From Bacteroidales bacterium UBA5197 (lineage in GTDB: Bacteria; Bacteroidota; Bacteroidia; Bacteroidales; Lentimicrobiaceae): a stretch of DNA of 64,000 nucleotides. The notes under the pieces are model-generated. The model ran no database searches. It saw nothing but the letters and a program-made list of their open reading frames with translations, and had not been told where the DNA came from. This document shows positions 40,952-48,822 of the stretch, piece after piece. A program made the position numbers and the translations under genes. Numbering within the stretch: position 1 is the first letter of the stretch; each line of letters opens with the position of its first letter. The DNA lies in NCBI GenBank assembly GCA_002412885.1, contig DHVX01000048.1:124001-188000 (forward strand), written 5' to 3'.

Positions 40952-41419
40952 ATGGAAAACGAAAATATAAGAAAAGAGCTGGTCGTTTCAGCCATTGAGA
41001 ACGGAACGGTAATCGACCATATTCCCGCCGGTGTTGTTTTCAGGGTTGTACGTATCCTGAACCTTGAAGCCATCGGCACTCAGGTAACCGTTGGTTTTAA
41101 CCTCGAAAGCCGGAAGTATGGCAAAAAAGGTATCATAAAAGTGAGTGGAAAATTTTTCAAGAGAGACCAAATCGACAAAATTGCACTGGTAGCGCCAACT
41201 GCAACACTCATAATTATTAAGAATTATGAAGTAACTGAAAAGCGTCAGGTTGTAATTCCCGATGAAATTCACAAACTTGTAAAGTGTGTCAACCCGAATT
41301 GCATCACCAACAATCAGAATGTAGCCACACGGTTTCTCGTCATCGACAAGGAAGACCTGAAACTGCAATGCCATTACTGTGAGAAGATCACCGCTAAAAA
41401 CAATATTGATATTCTCTGA
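40952..41419 (+). CDS. pyrI: aspartate carbamoyltransferase regulatory subunit
   Basis: A 155-residue regulatory chain. The allosteric domain (about 8-100) begins ENGTVIDHIPAGVVFRVVRIL; the zinc domain has four Cys at C112, C117, C140 and C143, which hold the structural zinc needed to contact PyrB. It lets nucleotides such as CTP and ATP regulate the enzyme. It ends just before a strong terminator, so pyrB-pyrI is a two-gene operon. Confidence 0.95.
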   Translation: MENENIRKELVVSAIENGTVIDHIPAGVVFRVVRILNLEAIGTQVTVGFNLESRKYGKKGIIKVSGKFFKRDQIDKIALVAPTATLIIIKNYEVTEKRQVVIPDEIHKLVKCVNPNCITNNQNVATRFLVIDKEDLKLQCHYCEKITAKNNIDIL

Positions 41420-41437
41420 TTCACGGATAAGCGTTTG

Positions 41438-41476
41438 CCCCGCTTTCCGGAAAAACACCGGAATGGCGGGGTTTTT
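41438..41476 (+). terminator. rho-independent terminator of pyrBI
   Basis: CCCCGC with inner TTCCGG pairs with CCGGAA and outer GCGGGG, then five T residues. Confidence 0.9.
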
Positions 41477-41524
41477 ATTTACATTACAAGCACTTTTTCA
41501 GGTGCTTATTAAACTCACCCGATT

Positions 41525-42781
41525 ATGCAATTAAAAATAAAACTCTCACTTGTAATATCTGCAGTTCTGCTGATAGCCATTGTTGCAAATGCCCAGCAAC
41601 CTGCCGGCAATTCAGGGAAGTTCATTACATATGAGCCCGGCTATTACCACAACACCATATTGAAAGGCGTAGAGCAGTTCAACAGTCAGCAGGAAAAGCC
41701 CAAATCAGCACCAACATTCAAGCTGAACCCAGAGGGAATTTCAATTCCTGACAACAAGGAAACCTTTACCAGATTATGGCATTTATCGCCGGTATCGCAG
41801 GGAAATACCAATACCTGCTGGAGTTATTGCGCTATCTCGATGCTTGAGTCTGAGGTGTATCGTCTGACCCGTCAGGAGATAAAACTCTCAGAAATGTTTA
41901 TTGCATATCATGAATATATTGAGCGCGCTGAACTTTACGTAAAAACACGCGGCAATATTTACATTGGTGAAGGTTCAGAGATGAATGCCGTTATCAAAAA
42001 CATGAAAAAGTATGGAATACTCCCATATTCGGCTTACAGCGGATTGAAATCCGGACAGGAATTTCATTCGCACGATAAAATGTTTGACGAGATCAAAGCA
42101 TACCTCGAAAGTGTTAAAGCCCGGAATGCATGGGATGAAGCCGCAACAGTTTCAACCGTTAAAAGCATTCTGCACCATTATATTGGCACACCGCCTTCAA
42201 CGGTGAAGCTGAATGGCCGGGAATATACACCACAACAATACCTGAAAGAAATCGCCAGAATTAATCCTGACGATTACATTGATGTGCTCAGTATAATGCA
42301 ACAGCCTTACTGGCAACAGGTTGAGTTTGAAGTGCCTGACAATTGGTGGCACGACAAGAGTTATTATAACATTCCGCTTGAAGATTATATGAAAATTCTG
42401 AAAAAAGCGTTGAAAAGCGGATTTACGGTTGCTCTGGCAGGAGATGTCTCAGAAGCCGGTTTTCTGGCCAGAGAAGTCAATGCTGCCTTGATTCCATCTT
42501 TTGATATTCCATCAGCATACATCGATGAAAATGCCCGTCAGTTCCGTTTCAGCAACGGCACCACCACCGATGATCATGGCATGCATGTGGTTGGTTATAA
42601 GGAAATGGATGGAGTAACCTGGTTTCTGTTAAAAGATTCAGGTGCAGGTTCCAGAACTGGTGGCGTTGAAAAAAATAAAAACTTTGGTTACTATTTCTTT
42701 CATGAAGATTATGTAAAACTCAAAATGATGACGTTTCTTGTGCATAAGGATGCGATGAAGGATTTGATGATGAAGTTTTGA
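41525..42781 (+). CDS. exported C1-family peptidase (bleomycin hydrolase/PepC-like)
   Basis: A 418-residue papain-fold peptidase with a signal peptide (about 1-23, ending NAQQ). The nucleophile region is SQGNTNTCWSYCAISMLES (Gln oxyanion and Cys before Trp), the catalytic His is in DDHGMHVVGY, and the third residue, usually Asn in KNSWG, is Asp here in LLKDSGAG. The long insertion between Cys and His and the size fit the PepC/bleomycin hydrolase group. It should trim peptides in the periplasm or outside. It lies alone between the pyrBI terminator and a repeat-rich gap. Confidence 0.85.
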   Translation: MQLKIKLSLVISAVLLIAIVANAQQPAGNSGKFITYEPGYYHNTILKGVEQFNSQQEKPKSAPTFKLNPEGISIPDNKETFTRLWHLSPVSQGNTNTCWSYCAISMLESEVYRLTRQEIKLSEMFIAYHEYIERAELYVKTRGNIYIGEGSEMNAVIKNMKKYGILPYSAYSGLKSGQEFHSHDKMFDEIKAYLESVKARNAWDEAATVSTVKSILHHYIGTPPSTVKLNGREYTPQQYLKEIARINPDDYIDVLSIMQQPYWQQVEFEVPDNWWHDKSYYNIPLEDYMKILKKALKSGFTVALAGDVSEAGFLAREVNAALIPSFDIPSAYIDENARQFRFSNGTTTDDHGMHVVGYKEMDGVTWFLLKDSGAGSRTGGVEKNKNFGYYFFHEDYVKLKMMTFLVHKDAMKDLMMKF

Positions 42782-43109
42782 AGGAAGTGGGTTTTGTAGA
42801 GGCTGGATTGAGATAGCTATTGGAGCGAAGGTCGGAGGTAAGATGTATGATATAAGAGGATGTCGAATATCGGATGTCGGAATTAAAAAAGTAAGGTGTT
42901 GGATATCTGCAACCTGCATAAGATTTCAGAAATTGGGAATTAGAAATTTTACTAGAAGACCTAACAAGTTGGAAGAAAACTTGTTAGGTCAATCCGAAAT
43001 ATATTGAAAGTTAAAAACCTGCCTGTCTGGATCAGCCTTATAATTGAAATAGTTAAGTTGGGATCAGTCAAGCAGGTTGGAAATTAGAAATTAGAAATTA
43101 GAAATTGAT
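42782..43109. other. intergenic region with hairpin and simple repeats
   Basis: 328 bases between convergent genes. Contains the second copy of the 13-bp hairpin at 42958-42990 and GAAATTAGAAATTA repeats at 43078-43107. A 93-residue reading frame on the minus strand here is made of low-complexity sequence and is rejected. Confidence 0.6.
42958..42990. repeat. 13-bp hairpin repeat, copy 2
   Basis: Arms identical to 36208-36240; loop differs by one base (GGAAGAA or GAAAGAA). Both copies begin with the context AGAAGACCTAACAAG. Confidence 0.7.
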
Positions 43110-44627
43110 TCAATACAACTTCCTGAAAGCCTTCCCAAGATTATCAACCAAATCACTGGCCAGCATAGCTTCGTAACCATGTTTTTCTGCTGCTATGTCG
43201 CCGGCTTTGCCATGCAGCCACATACCAAGTATGCATGCATCTCGTGCCGGATAACCTGACGATAAAAGCCCCAGAATTATCCCTGTTAGCACATCACCGC
43301 TTCCACCGGTTGCCATTCCAGGATTACCGGTTGAATTGAAATACAGTCTACCGTCAGGTGTAGCCAATGCGGAATATGCTCCTTTAAGAATTACATAAAG
43401 TTTGAATCTGATCGCAAATGCACGCAACATTTCCAACCTGTCAAACTGATTTGCGGTTGGTCCGGTAAGTCTTTCAAATTCTTTGGGGTGGGGAGTTAGA
43501 ATACTTCCGGCAGGCAGAAAAGACAACCATGTTTTATTTTCAGAAATAATATTCAGTGCATCTGCATCCAAAACCAGGGGAACTGAAGTCTGCTGAATAA
43601 GAAGCTTAAGTGCTGCCTGAGTTTCGGAAGCCATACCCAGTCCTGGTCCGACTCCAATCGCATTATAGGCATCAAGTACCGGAAGGGTGCTAAAACAAAC
43701 ATCCTCAGGATCAATACTTATCATAGCTTCAACCACAGAAGTCTGCATTACCAGAAATCCATCGCCCGGCACATGTGTGGTGAGTAAACCTGCCCCGGAC
43801 CTCAAACAGGCTCTTGAAGCCATAACCGCAGCTCCAAAATAACCGGTGCTGCCTGCAATTAAAAGTGCGTGACCAAAATTGCCCTTGTGTGCAAATTTTG
43901 CACGTTTTCTGTGAAGGTTTATGCAATCCTCCTTTTCGATAAATAAATCTTTACAATCAACCTTATCAATAAATTCAGGATGCAGTCCAATGTCAAGCAA
44001 TACCCATTCACCAACATAAACCTCATTTTCAGGGATAAGAAAAGCCTTTTTCGGGAACTGAAACGACAAGGTATAATCGGCTTTTACGATTATAGAATTT
44101 CGCGGATCAACGGGAGAGTCTGAATATAAACCTGTGGGCATATCAATGGATAAAACCATTGCGCCGTTTTTGTTGATTTGATCCGCAACCCGGGCAAGTA
44201 ATCCCGACAAAGGACGACTGATTCCGGAGCCCAGCATGGCGTCAATTATAAGATCACTTTCTTCAATTCCAATTTCTGTATCCTGCTCGTAAATGTCAGT
44301 AATAATAAGTCCGGGCAGATCGGCCAGACGGTTAAAATTCACTTCAAAATCCTCGGTTGAATCCTGGCTGAATCTGATCACAAACACCTCAACTTCAAAA
44401 CCACTGTGGTGCAACATCCGGGAAATGGCCAGTCCATCTCCGCCATTGTTTCCTGTTCCGCAAATGACTTTAATTTTCTGATATGTTCCGGTCATATCCT
44501 TTATCCACCGGAAACACGTGGAAGCTGCCCTCTCCATCAGATCGACAGAGCTTATCGGCTCATGATCAATGGTATAAGCATCGGCTTCTCTGATTTTATC
44601 TACCGGAAGAATCTTTAAAGCGCACAT
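43110..44627 (-). CDS. nnr: bifunctional NAD(P)H-hydrate epimerase/dehydratase
   Basis: A 505-residue fusion that repairs damaged NAD(P)H hydrates. The N-terminal YjeF_N epimerase domain (about 1-215) has VICGTGNNGGDGLAI and MLGSGISRPL; the C-terminal ADP/ATP-dependent dehydratase domain (about 225-500) has GNFGHALLIAGS, LTPHPKEFERL, VILKGAYSAL and the GGSGDVLTG anion hole with its catalytic Asp. Length is typical of the fused form. It is monocistronic or first after the next gene pair, which ends 59 nt upstream. Confidence 0.95.
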   Translation of the reverse strand: MCALKILPVDKIREADAYTIDHEPISSVDLMERAASTCFRWIKDMTGTYQKIKVICGTGNNGGDGLAISRMLHHSGFEVEVFVIRFSQDSTEDFEVNFNRLADLPGLIITDIYEQDTEIGIEESDLIIDAMLGSGISRPLSGLLARVADQINKNGAMVLSIDMPTGLYSDSPVDPRNSIIVKADYTLSFQFPKKAFLIPENEVYVGEWVLLDIGLHPEFIDKVDCKDLFIEKEDCINLHRKRAKFAHKGNFGHALLIAGSTGYFGAAVMASRACLRSGAGLLTTHVPGDGFLVMQTSVVEAMISIDPEDVCFSTLPVLDAYNAIGVGPGLGMASETQAALKLLIQQTSVPLVLDADALNIISENKTWLSFLPAGSILTPHPKEFERLTGPTANQFDRLEMLRAFAIRFKLYVILKGAYSALATPDGRLYFNSTGNPGMATGGSGDVLTGIILGLLSSGYPARDACILGMWLHGKAGDIAAEKHGYEAMLASDLVDNLGKAFRKLY

Positions 44628-44686
44628 AACAAATGTTTTATTTGAGGTTAACAGGCCGATTCCATGAAATTAAGCCTGAAAAATAA

Positions 44687-45619
44687 TCAGATTCCCGAAG
44701 TATTCAGGTTGCCGAGACTTACAGTAACAATCTTTTTCTGCGAATCGTCGTCGTTGTTCACAAGGCTCAGACTTACCTGCAAGTGAAGATTGTAAATGTT
44801 GATATCAGTTTCTTTGGCTTTTATTTTGCCGATTTTGAGGATGTCCGAGTTGATAATCCCTTCCCTTCTGCTCGATTCACGACCGAAAATTTTATCGCTC
44901 GACGTGGCAAGTGGCAGCGAACTGTAGTTACTGAATTCAAAAATATTGGCCACATCTTCAATGGTGATTACCTGCAAATTTTCTATGCCGTCGATATTTA
45001 CAGTAAACCAGCGGTGAACATGTTCATCAATCAGGCAGCGGTTCAGGTTATCGCGCGATAAGATTCTGGCATTGTTGATGATGGCTCGGCCATAAAAGTT
45101 ATCATCGTAGGAATAAACCTTGTCGTAAGTAATTACATACCGGGTGCTGATGCCGCCGATTATTTTCCGAAGCCGCGGAAAGAAATGGAATGCATTATAA
45201 ATTCGGAGTACAATGGCATAATTGCTCGCAAAAAGCAGTGAATGCAGTGGGGTGTCGAAAATGAGAAAACCACCATCACCGGTACTGATAAAATTCTTTT
45301 CAATGCGTTCCTTCGAATAATTCTGAAAAATAAACGGGTGGTTATCGATGCACAGATCGATGGTTGAGCTGAGCATGGTTTTGAACAGGAAAGGTATCAG
45401 CATCTGCTCAAATTCTCCATAAGAGCTGTACTGATAGATATCCAACCCCAACACGGATTTCTGAGAAACATTTTCTATACCCAGGCTTTGCTCCAGTTCT
45501 TCACGCAAAACTTTTTCGTCGGGTACAATATTGGTTTTTTCGAAAATAACCCGTTTATCGTGGGTAAGAAGTATTTTTCTGATTCCTTCGTGATCAATGG
45601 ATTTGATATGATTTTTCAT
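44687..45619 (-). CDS. uncharacterised protein with a possible degenerate nucleotide-cyclase fold
   Basis: A 310-residue soluble protein. The middle (about 105-230) has features of a class III nucleotidyl cyclase: STGDGGFLIFDTP near 111-123, GGISTRYVITY, then NFYGRAIINNARILS near 183-197, which resembles the family's G-x-x-V-N-x-A-x-R motif, and DEHVHRWF. Several metal and base-binding positions do not match, so it may be inactive or have another role. The N-terminal 80 residues are unassigned. It lies 18 nt downstream of a small membrane protein gene and is probably in one transcript with it. Confidence 0.5.
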   Translation of the reverse strand: MKNHIKSIDHEGIRKILLTHDKRVIFEKTNIVPDEKVLREELEQSLGIENVSQKSVLGLDIYQYSSYGEFEQMLIPFLFKTMLSSTIDLCIDNHPFIFQNYSKERIEKNFISTGDGGFLIFDTPLHSLLFASNYAIVLRIYNAFHFFPRLRKIIGGISTRYVITYDKVYSYDDNFYGRAIINNARILSRDNLNRCLIDEHVHRWFTVNIDGIENLQVITIEDVANIFEFSNYSSLPLATSSDKIFGRESSRREGIINSDILKIGKIKAKETDINIYNLHLQVSLSLVNNDDDSQKKIVTVSLGNLNTSGI

Positions 45620-45637
45620 TATCTGTCGCTTTATGTT

Positions 45638-46177
45638 TTATTCAAGAACCGATTTCAAAGTATTAACAAGCCATTGTTTTTCCTCTCTGCTGCACAATTC
45701 GCCAATGCCAAAAGCCACGCCTTTGCTTATAAAAGCAGGATAAACACCTTTGCGGGTGATTCCTGCCAGCGTTTTGTAGGTACCCTCAACCATAGAAACC
45801 GAAGTTATGTCCTTCACATTCAATTCGGCGTAAGAAGTTACCCCATTGTATGTTTTTTGAATGAGCACTTTACCACCCTTAATTTCAACCGATTGATGTA
45901 ATCTGATCATTTTAAGGAAGGCAAGCAGGGTAATGATGCCAAGAGCCCAGAACGGCAGTGAAAGCAAACTCCATGCAACGCCATACTGAGCAAGCATAAA
46001 TGCCCATGCCATGATCATCAGCAGCCAGAAAATGATTACTGAAAGAATAAAAACAGCCCGCCCCGACAAGCCTTCACGTGAAATAAGAATTACAAAACCA
46101 CCATTGTGTTCAGAAATTAATTTCAACCGTTTGCCGGGAGGATGTGAATTGCTTGTTTTTGTATTGATGCTGCTCAC
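45638..46177 (-). CDS. small membrane protein with PH-like C-terminal domain
   Basis: A 179-residue protein. Two predicted membrane helices lie at about 41-62 and 67-87; the following part, from VEIKGGKVLIQKTYNG to the end, is beta-rich like a bacterial PH domain (the DUF2244/PH_2 type arrangement). The first 35 residues are a polar Lys-rich head. Function unknown; paired with the possible cyclase-like gene. The start at 46177 is the only one before the first helix. Confidence 0.55.
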   Translation of the reverse strand: MSSINTKTSNSHPPGKRLKLISEHNGGFVILISREGLSGRAVFILSVIIFWLLMIMAWAFMLAQYGVAWSLLSLPFWALGIITLLAFLKMIRLHQSVEIKGGKVLIQKTYNGVTSYAELNVKDITSVSMVEGTYKTLAGITRKGVYPAFISKGVAFGIGELCSREEKQWLVNTLKSVLE

Positions 46178-46369
46178 AAAATTCAGTTGTTGGTTTAAAA
46201 GCTGGCAGAGCGCCTTCAGGGATTTGAATCAAAAGTACTGAAATTATAGGTCGGAAGTAAACATATGGTTAAAAGTTTTACAGGACAGCCTGTCAATAAT
46301 GAAAAACGGATATGATAACATAAAACCTGATCAACTTACATCAGATTTGAATATCAATTGGTTACAGTA

Positions 46370-46402
46370 ACTTAACATATACTTTACATTAACTTTATAT
46401 GA
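46370..46402 (+). promoter_or_regulatory. three tandem 11-base repeats, likely Pho-box-type operator
   Basis: ACTTAACATAT, ACTTTACATTA and ACTTTATATGA follow each other without gaps just upstream of the -7 box at 46409. Eleven-base direct repeats are how PhoB-family regulators bind DNA, so this is a good site for autoregulation by the gene that follows. Confidence 0.6.
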
Positions 46403-46408
46403 TGCGTC

Positions 46409-46416
46409 TAAATTTG
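46409..46416 (+). promoter_or_regulatory. putative -7 box (TAAATTTG) for the response regulator
   Basis: Ends 21 nt before the ATG at 46437 and lies 6 bases after the triple repeat. Confidence 0.6.
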
Positions 46417-46436
46417 CAGTATCAATAAAAGTTAAG

Positions 46437-47165
46437 ATGGATAAAACTGAAGGCCGTATTCTTCTGGTGGATGACGAAGCCGATATTCTTGAGTTTCTGA
46501 GTTATAACCTCCGGAAAGAAGGCTTTGAAGTCAAATGCGCCCGCAATGGACTGGAAGCCATGGAGATTTCTGTTCAGTTCAAACCCGACCTGATTATTCT
46601 GGATGTAATGATGCCCGGAATGGATGGATATGAAGCCTGCCGTCAGATCAGAAGTCACCCCGATCTGAAGGAAACAGTAATCGCTTTCCTCACTGCCCGT
46701 GGAGAAGATATGTCGCAGGTTGAAGGTTTTGATTCAGGTGCTGATGATTACATCCGCAAACCGGTAAGGCCCAGGGTATTTATCAGCCGCGTTAAAGCTT
46801 TGCTCAGACGAATCCCTCAAACCAATGAGGATGGCACCCGCATTATTTTTGGCGATCTGATCATCGACAAGGAAAAATATGTGGTGATTAAAAAAGGCGT
46901 AGAAACTGAACTATCAAAAAAGGAATTTGAGCTGCTGTTGTTGCTGACTTCACGTCCCAACAAAGTTTTTACCCGTGATGAAATTTTTGCAGGTGTCTGG
47001 GGCAACGATGTTATTGTTGGTGAACGCACCATTGACGTTCACATCAGAAAAATAAGAGAAAAAATAGGAATGGATAGCATTAAAACAATCAAGGGTGTAG
47101 GCTATTACTTTACTGATGCTGACTCTGTTGCCAGATTTTCCATGCCAGCTCAGCCTGAAGTGTGA
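46437..47165 (+). CDS. PhoB/OmpR-family response regulator
   Basis: A 242-residue transcription factor. The receiver domain has acidic D12-D13 and phospho-acceptor D56 in LILDVMMPGMDGYEA, with T in FLTARGED and K in DYIRKPVRP. The DNA-binding domain (about 135-230) is a winged helix with LSKKEFELLLLL, VFTRDEIFAGVW and ERTIDVHIRKIREK. No kinase gene is next to it. Three 11-base repeats upstream suggest it controls its own promoter. Its 3' end overlaps aroE, which runs the other way, by 56 nt. Confidence 0.9.
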   Translation: MDKTEGRILLVDDEADILEFLSYNLRKEGFEVKCARNGLEAMEISVQFKPDLIILDVMMPGMDGYEACRQIRSHPDLKETVIAFLTARGEDMSQVEGFDSGADDYIRKPVRPRVFISRVKALLRRIPQTNEDGTRIIFGDLIIDKEKYVVIKKGVETELSKKEFELLLLLTSRPNKVFTRDEIFAGVWGNDVIVGERTIDVHIRKIREKIGMDSIKTIKGVGYYFTDADSVARFSMPAQPEV

Positions 47166-47862
47166 GCATTCCAAGTCCGTTTCTCACTTTTGCACCTCTT
47201 TCCTGTCCTGATTGCAGAAAGCGGGTAACCTCAGGATTGTAAACCATATCAAAAAGCAGGTGCTTCTCCCCTACTGCTTCCCATGGAATTTCAGGAATAC
47301 CTGACACATCTGGATACATTCCAATAGGTGTGGCATTGATAATTAAAGTGTGACTTTCGATCAGCGCAGCATCCAAATCCTGATAACTCAGCTGATCAGC
47401 GTTTGAAGGATTTCGGCTGATGGTAATAAAATTCCAACCCAGTTTTTTCAGTACATAGGCAGCTGCTGCAGATGCACCTCCGGTTCCCAGCAGCAATGCA
47501 CTTCCTTTAAAATCCCCGGCAAAGTTGCTCAGTTCCTGCATAAATGCAGGTGCATCGGTGTTCCAGCCTTTTGTGTGGATTTCACCATCTGTTACATTGA
47601 ACGAAATTGTATTTACCGCTCCAATGGCTTTGGCTTCTTCCGAAAGCGAATCCAGGTAAGGAATTACCGCTTGTTTATATGGAATGGTAACGTTCAGCCC
47701 GACGGGTTTGTGATTCTTTATGACATTCAGGATTTCTGAAATATCAGCAATCTCAAGCAGATCATATACGGCCGGTATTCCCAAACGTGCAAACTTTTCA
47801 GTGAAATATGCTTTTGAAAAGGAATGTCCGAGTTTTTTCCCGATAAGGCCGTATCGTTGCAT
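47110..47862 (-). CDS. aroE: shikimate dehydrogenase
   Basis: A 250-residue enzyme that reduces 3-dehydroshikimate with NADPH in aromatic amino-acid synthesis. Substrate motifs: GHSFSKAYF, NVTIPYKQ (catalytic Lys), GAVNTI and NTDAPAF with the catalytic Asp; cofactor motif LLGTGGASAAAA; and NATPIGM. The length is short but complete. It is last in the run TPR, DUF368, AroE with a 6-nt gap, and its final 56 nt overlap the response-regulator gene on the opposite strand. Confidence 0.9.
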   Translation of the reverse strand: MQRYGLIGKKLGHSFSKAYFTEKFARLGIPAVYDLLEIADISEILNVIKNHKPVGLNVTIPYKQAVIPYLDSLSEEAKAIGAVNTISFNVTDGEIHTKGWNTDAPAFMQELSNFAGDFKGSALLLGTGGASAAAAYVLKKLGWNFITISRNPSNADQLSYQDLDAALIESHTLIINATPIGMYPDVSGIPEIPWEAVGEKHLLFDMVYNPEVTRFLQSGQERGAKVRNGLGMLTLQAELAWKIWQQSQHQ

Positions 47863-47868
47863 CTCTGA

Positions 47869-48792
47869 CTATTTTTTTTCTGTAAGTGCTTGTTTTTCGA
47901 TAATCCAGATACTTGCGATACCAACGAGCATAATAAAAATGGCAATAAAAAACTCAGTGCTGATTACAGGAGCTGCCATCATATACCTTTCAACGATGGG
48001 CTCACCACTTTTTAAAATCATCTCACCGGCTGCATCCAGCATATATACAACATTTTTCCATGGCCAGATGATTCCCAGTGATCCCAGAATAAATCCGGTA
48101 AGCAAGGCAATGGTAAGATCTCTGAACCTCTTGAAAATCCATGAAAGCAGGTATGAAAACCCAAGTAAACCGAAAACTGCGCCAATCAGCACAGGGAAAA
48201 GAATTTCAAAACGCAGGTTGTTGATTGCGTCGATGGCAACCAATTGGTAATTGCCCATCAATATCAGCACAAACGACCCTGAGAGTCCGGGAAGAATCAT
48301 GCTGCAAACAGCCGCCACACCGCAAAGAATCAGATAGAAGAAACTGCTGTTTTCGGTCGCGGGATTCATAAATGTGAGCGCAATGGCAATTGCACTGCCG
48401 ATTAAAAATGAGACAATGGTTCCTGTGGTCCATTTTGAGACTGTTTTACCCACAAAATATACCGACGCCAGAATAAGACCGAAAAAGTATGACCATATGT
48501 AAACAGGGTATTCGTTGAAAAGAAAATCGAAAATACGGGCCAGACTGATAATGGCAAAACCTACGCCAGCAAACAAAACAATGATAAAATACAGATCGGT
48601 ATGTTTTGCAAAGCCTTTAAAATCGCCTTTCAGGATAAGCTTCAAAGCAATCAGATTAAACGATTTGATGGAGTTGATAAGTCGTTCAAAGATTCCGGTA
48701 ATCAACGCGATGGTACCTCCTGAAACGCCGGGAATAATGTTTGCAGTTCCCATGGCAACACCTTTAAGGAACAGGCTGAAATATTCTTTCAT
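47869..48792 (-). CDS. DUF368 membrane protein (undecaprenyl-phosphate translocase family)
   Basis: A 307-residue polytopic membrane protein with eight or so hydrophobic segments. The opening GVAMGTANIIPGVSGGTIALITGIFERLI and the internal repeat ILPGLSGSFVLILMGNYQ are the DUF368 signatures; members were shown to return undecaprenyl phosphate across the membrane, recycling the carrier for peptidoglycan and other glycans. It lies between the TPR gene (30-nt gap) and aroE (6-nt gap). Confidence 0.85.
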   Translation of the reverse strand: MKEYFSLFLKGVAMGTANIIPGVSGGTIALITGIFERLINSIKSFNLIALKLILKGDFKGFAKHTDLYFIIVLFAGVGFAIISLARIFDFLFNEYPVYIWSYFFGLILASVYFVGKTVSKWTTGTIVSFLIGSAIAIALTFMNPATENSSFFYLILCGVAAVCSMILPGLSGSFVLILMGNYQLVAIDAINNLRFEILFPVLIGAVFGLLGFSYLLSWIFKRFRDLTIALLTGFILGSLGIIWPWKNVVYMLDAAGEMILKSGEPIVERYMMAAPVISTEFFIAIFIMLVGIASIWIIEKQALTEKK

Positions 48793-48822
48793 AAAAGCAG
48801 AGTGGAAAAATTATTGGTTTGG

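Noticed and set aside
40988..41458. 156-residue minus-strand frame across pyrI
   Set aside because: Complementary to a clear pyrI gene and made of unlikely composition.
42638..42919. 93-residue minus-strand frame after the C1 peptidase
   Set aside because: Half is the shadow of the peptidase end and the rest is low-complexity repeat sequence.
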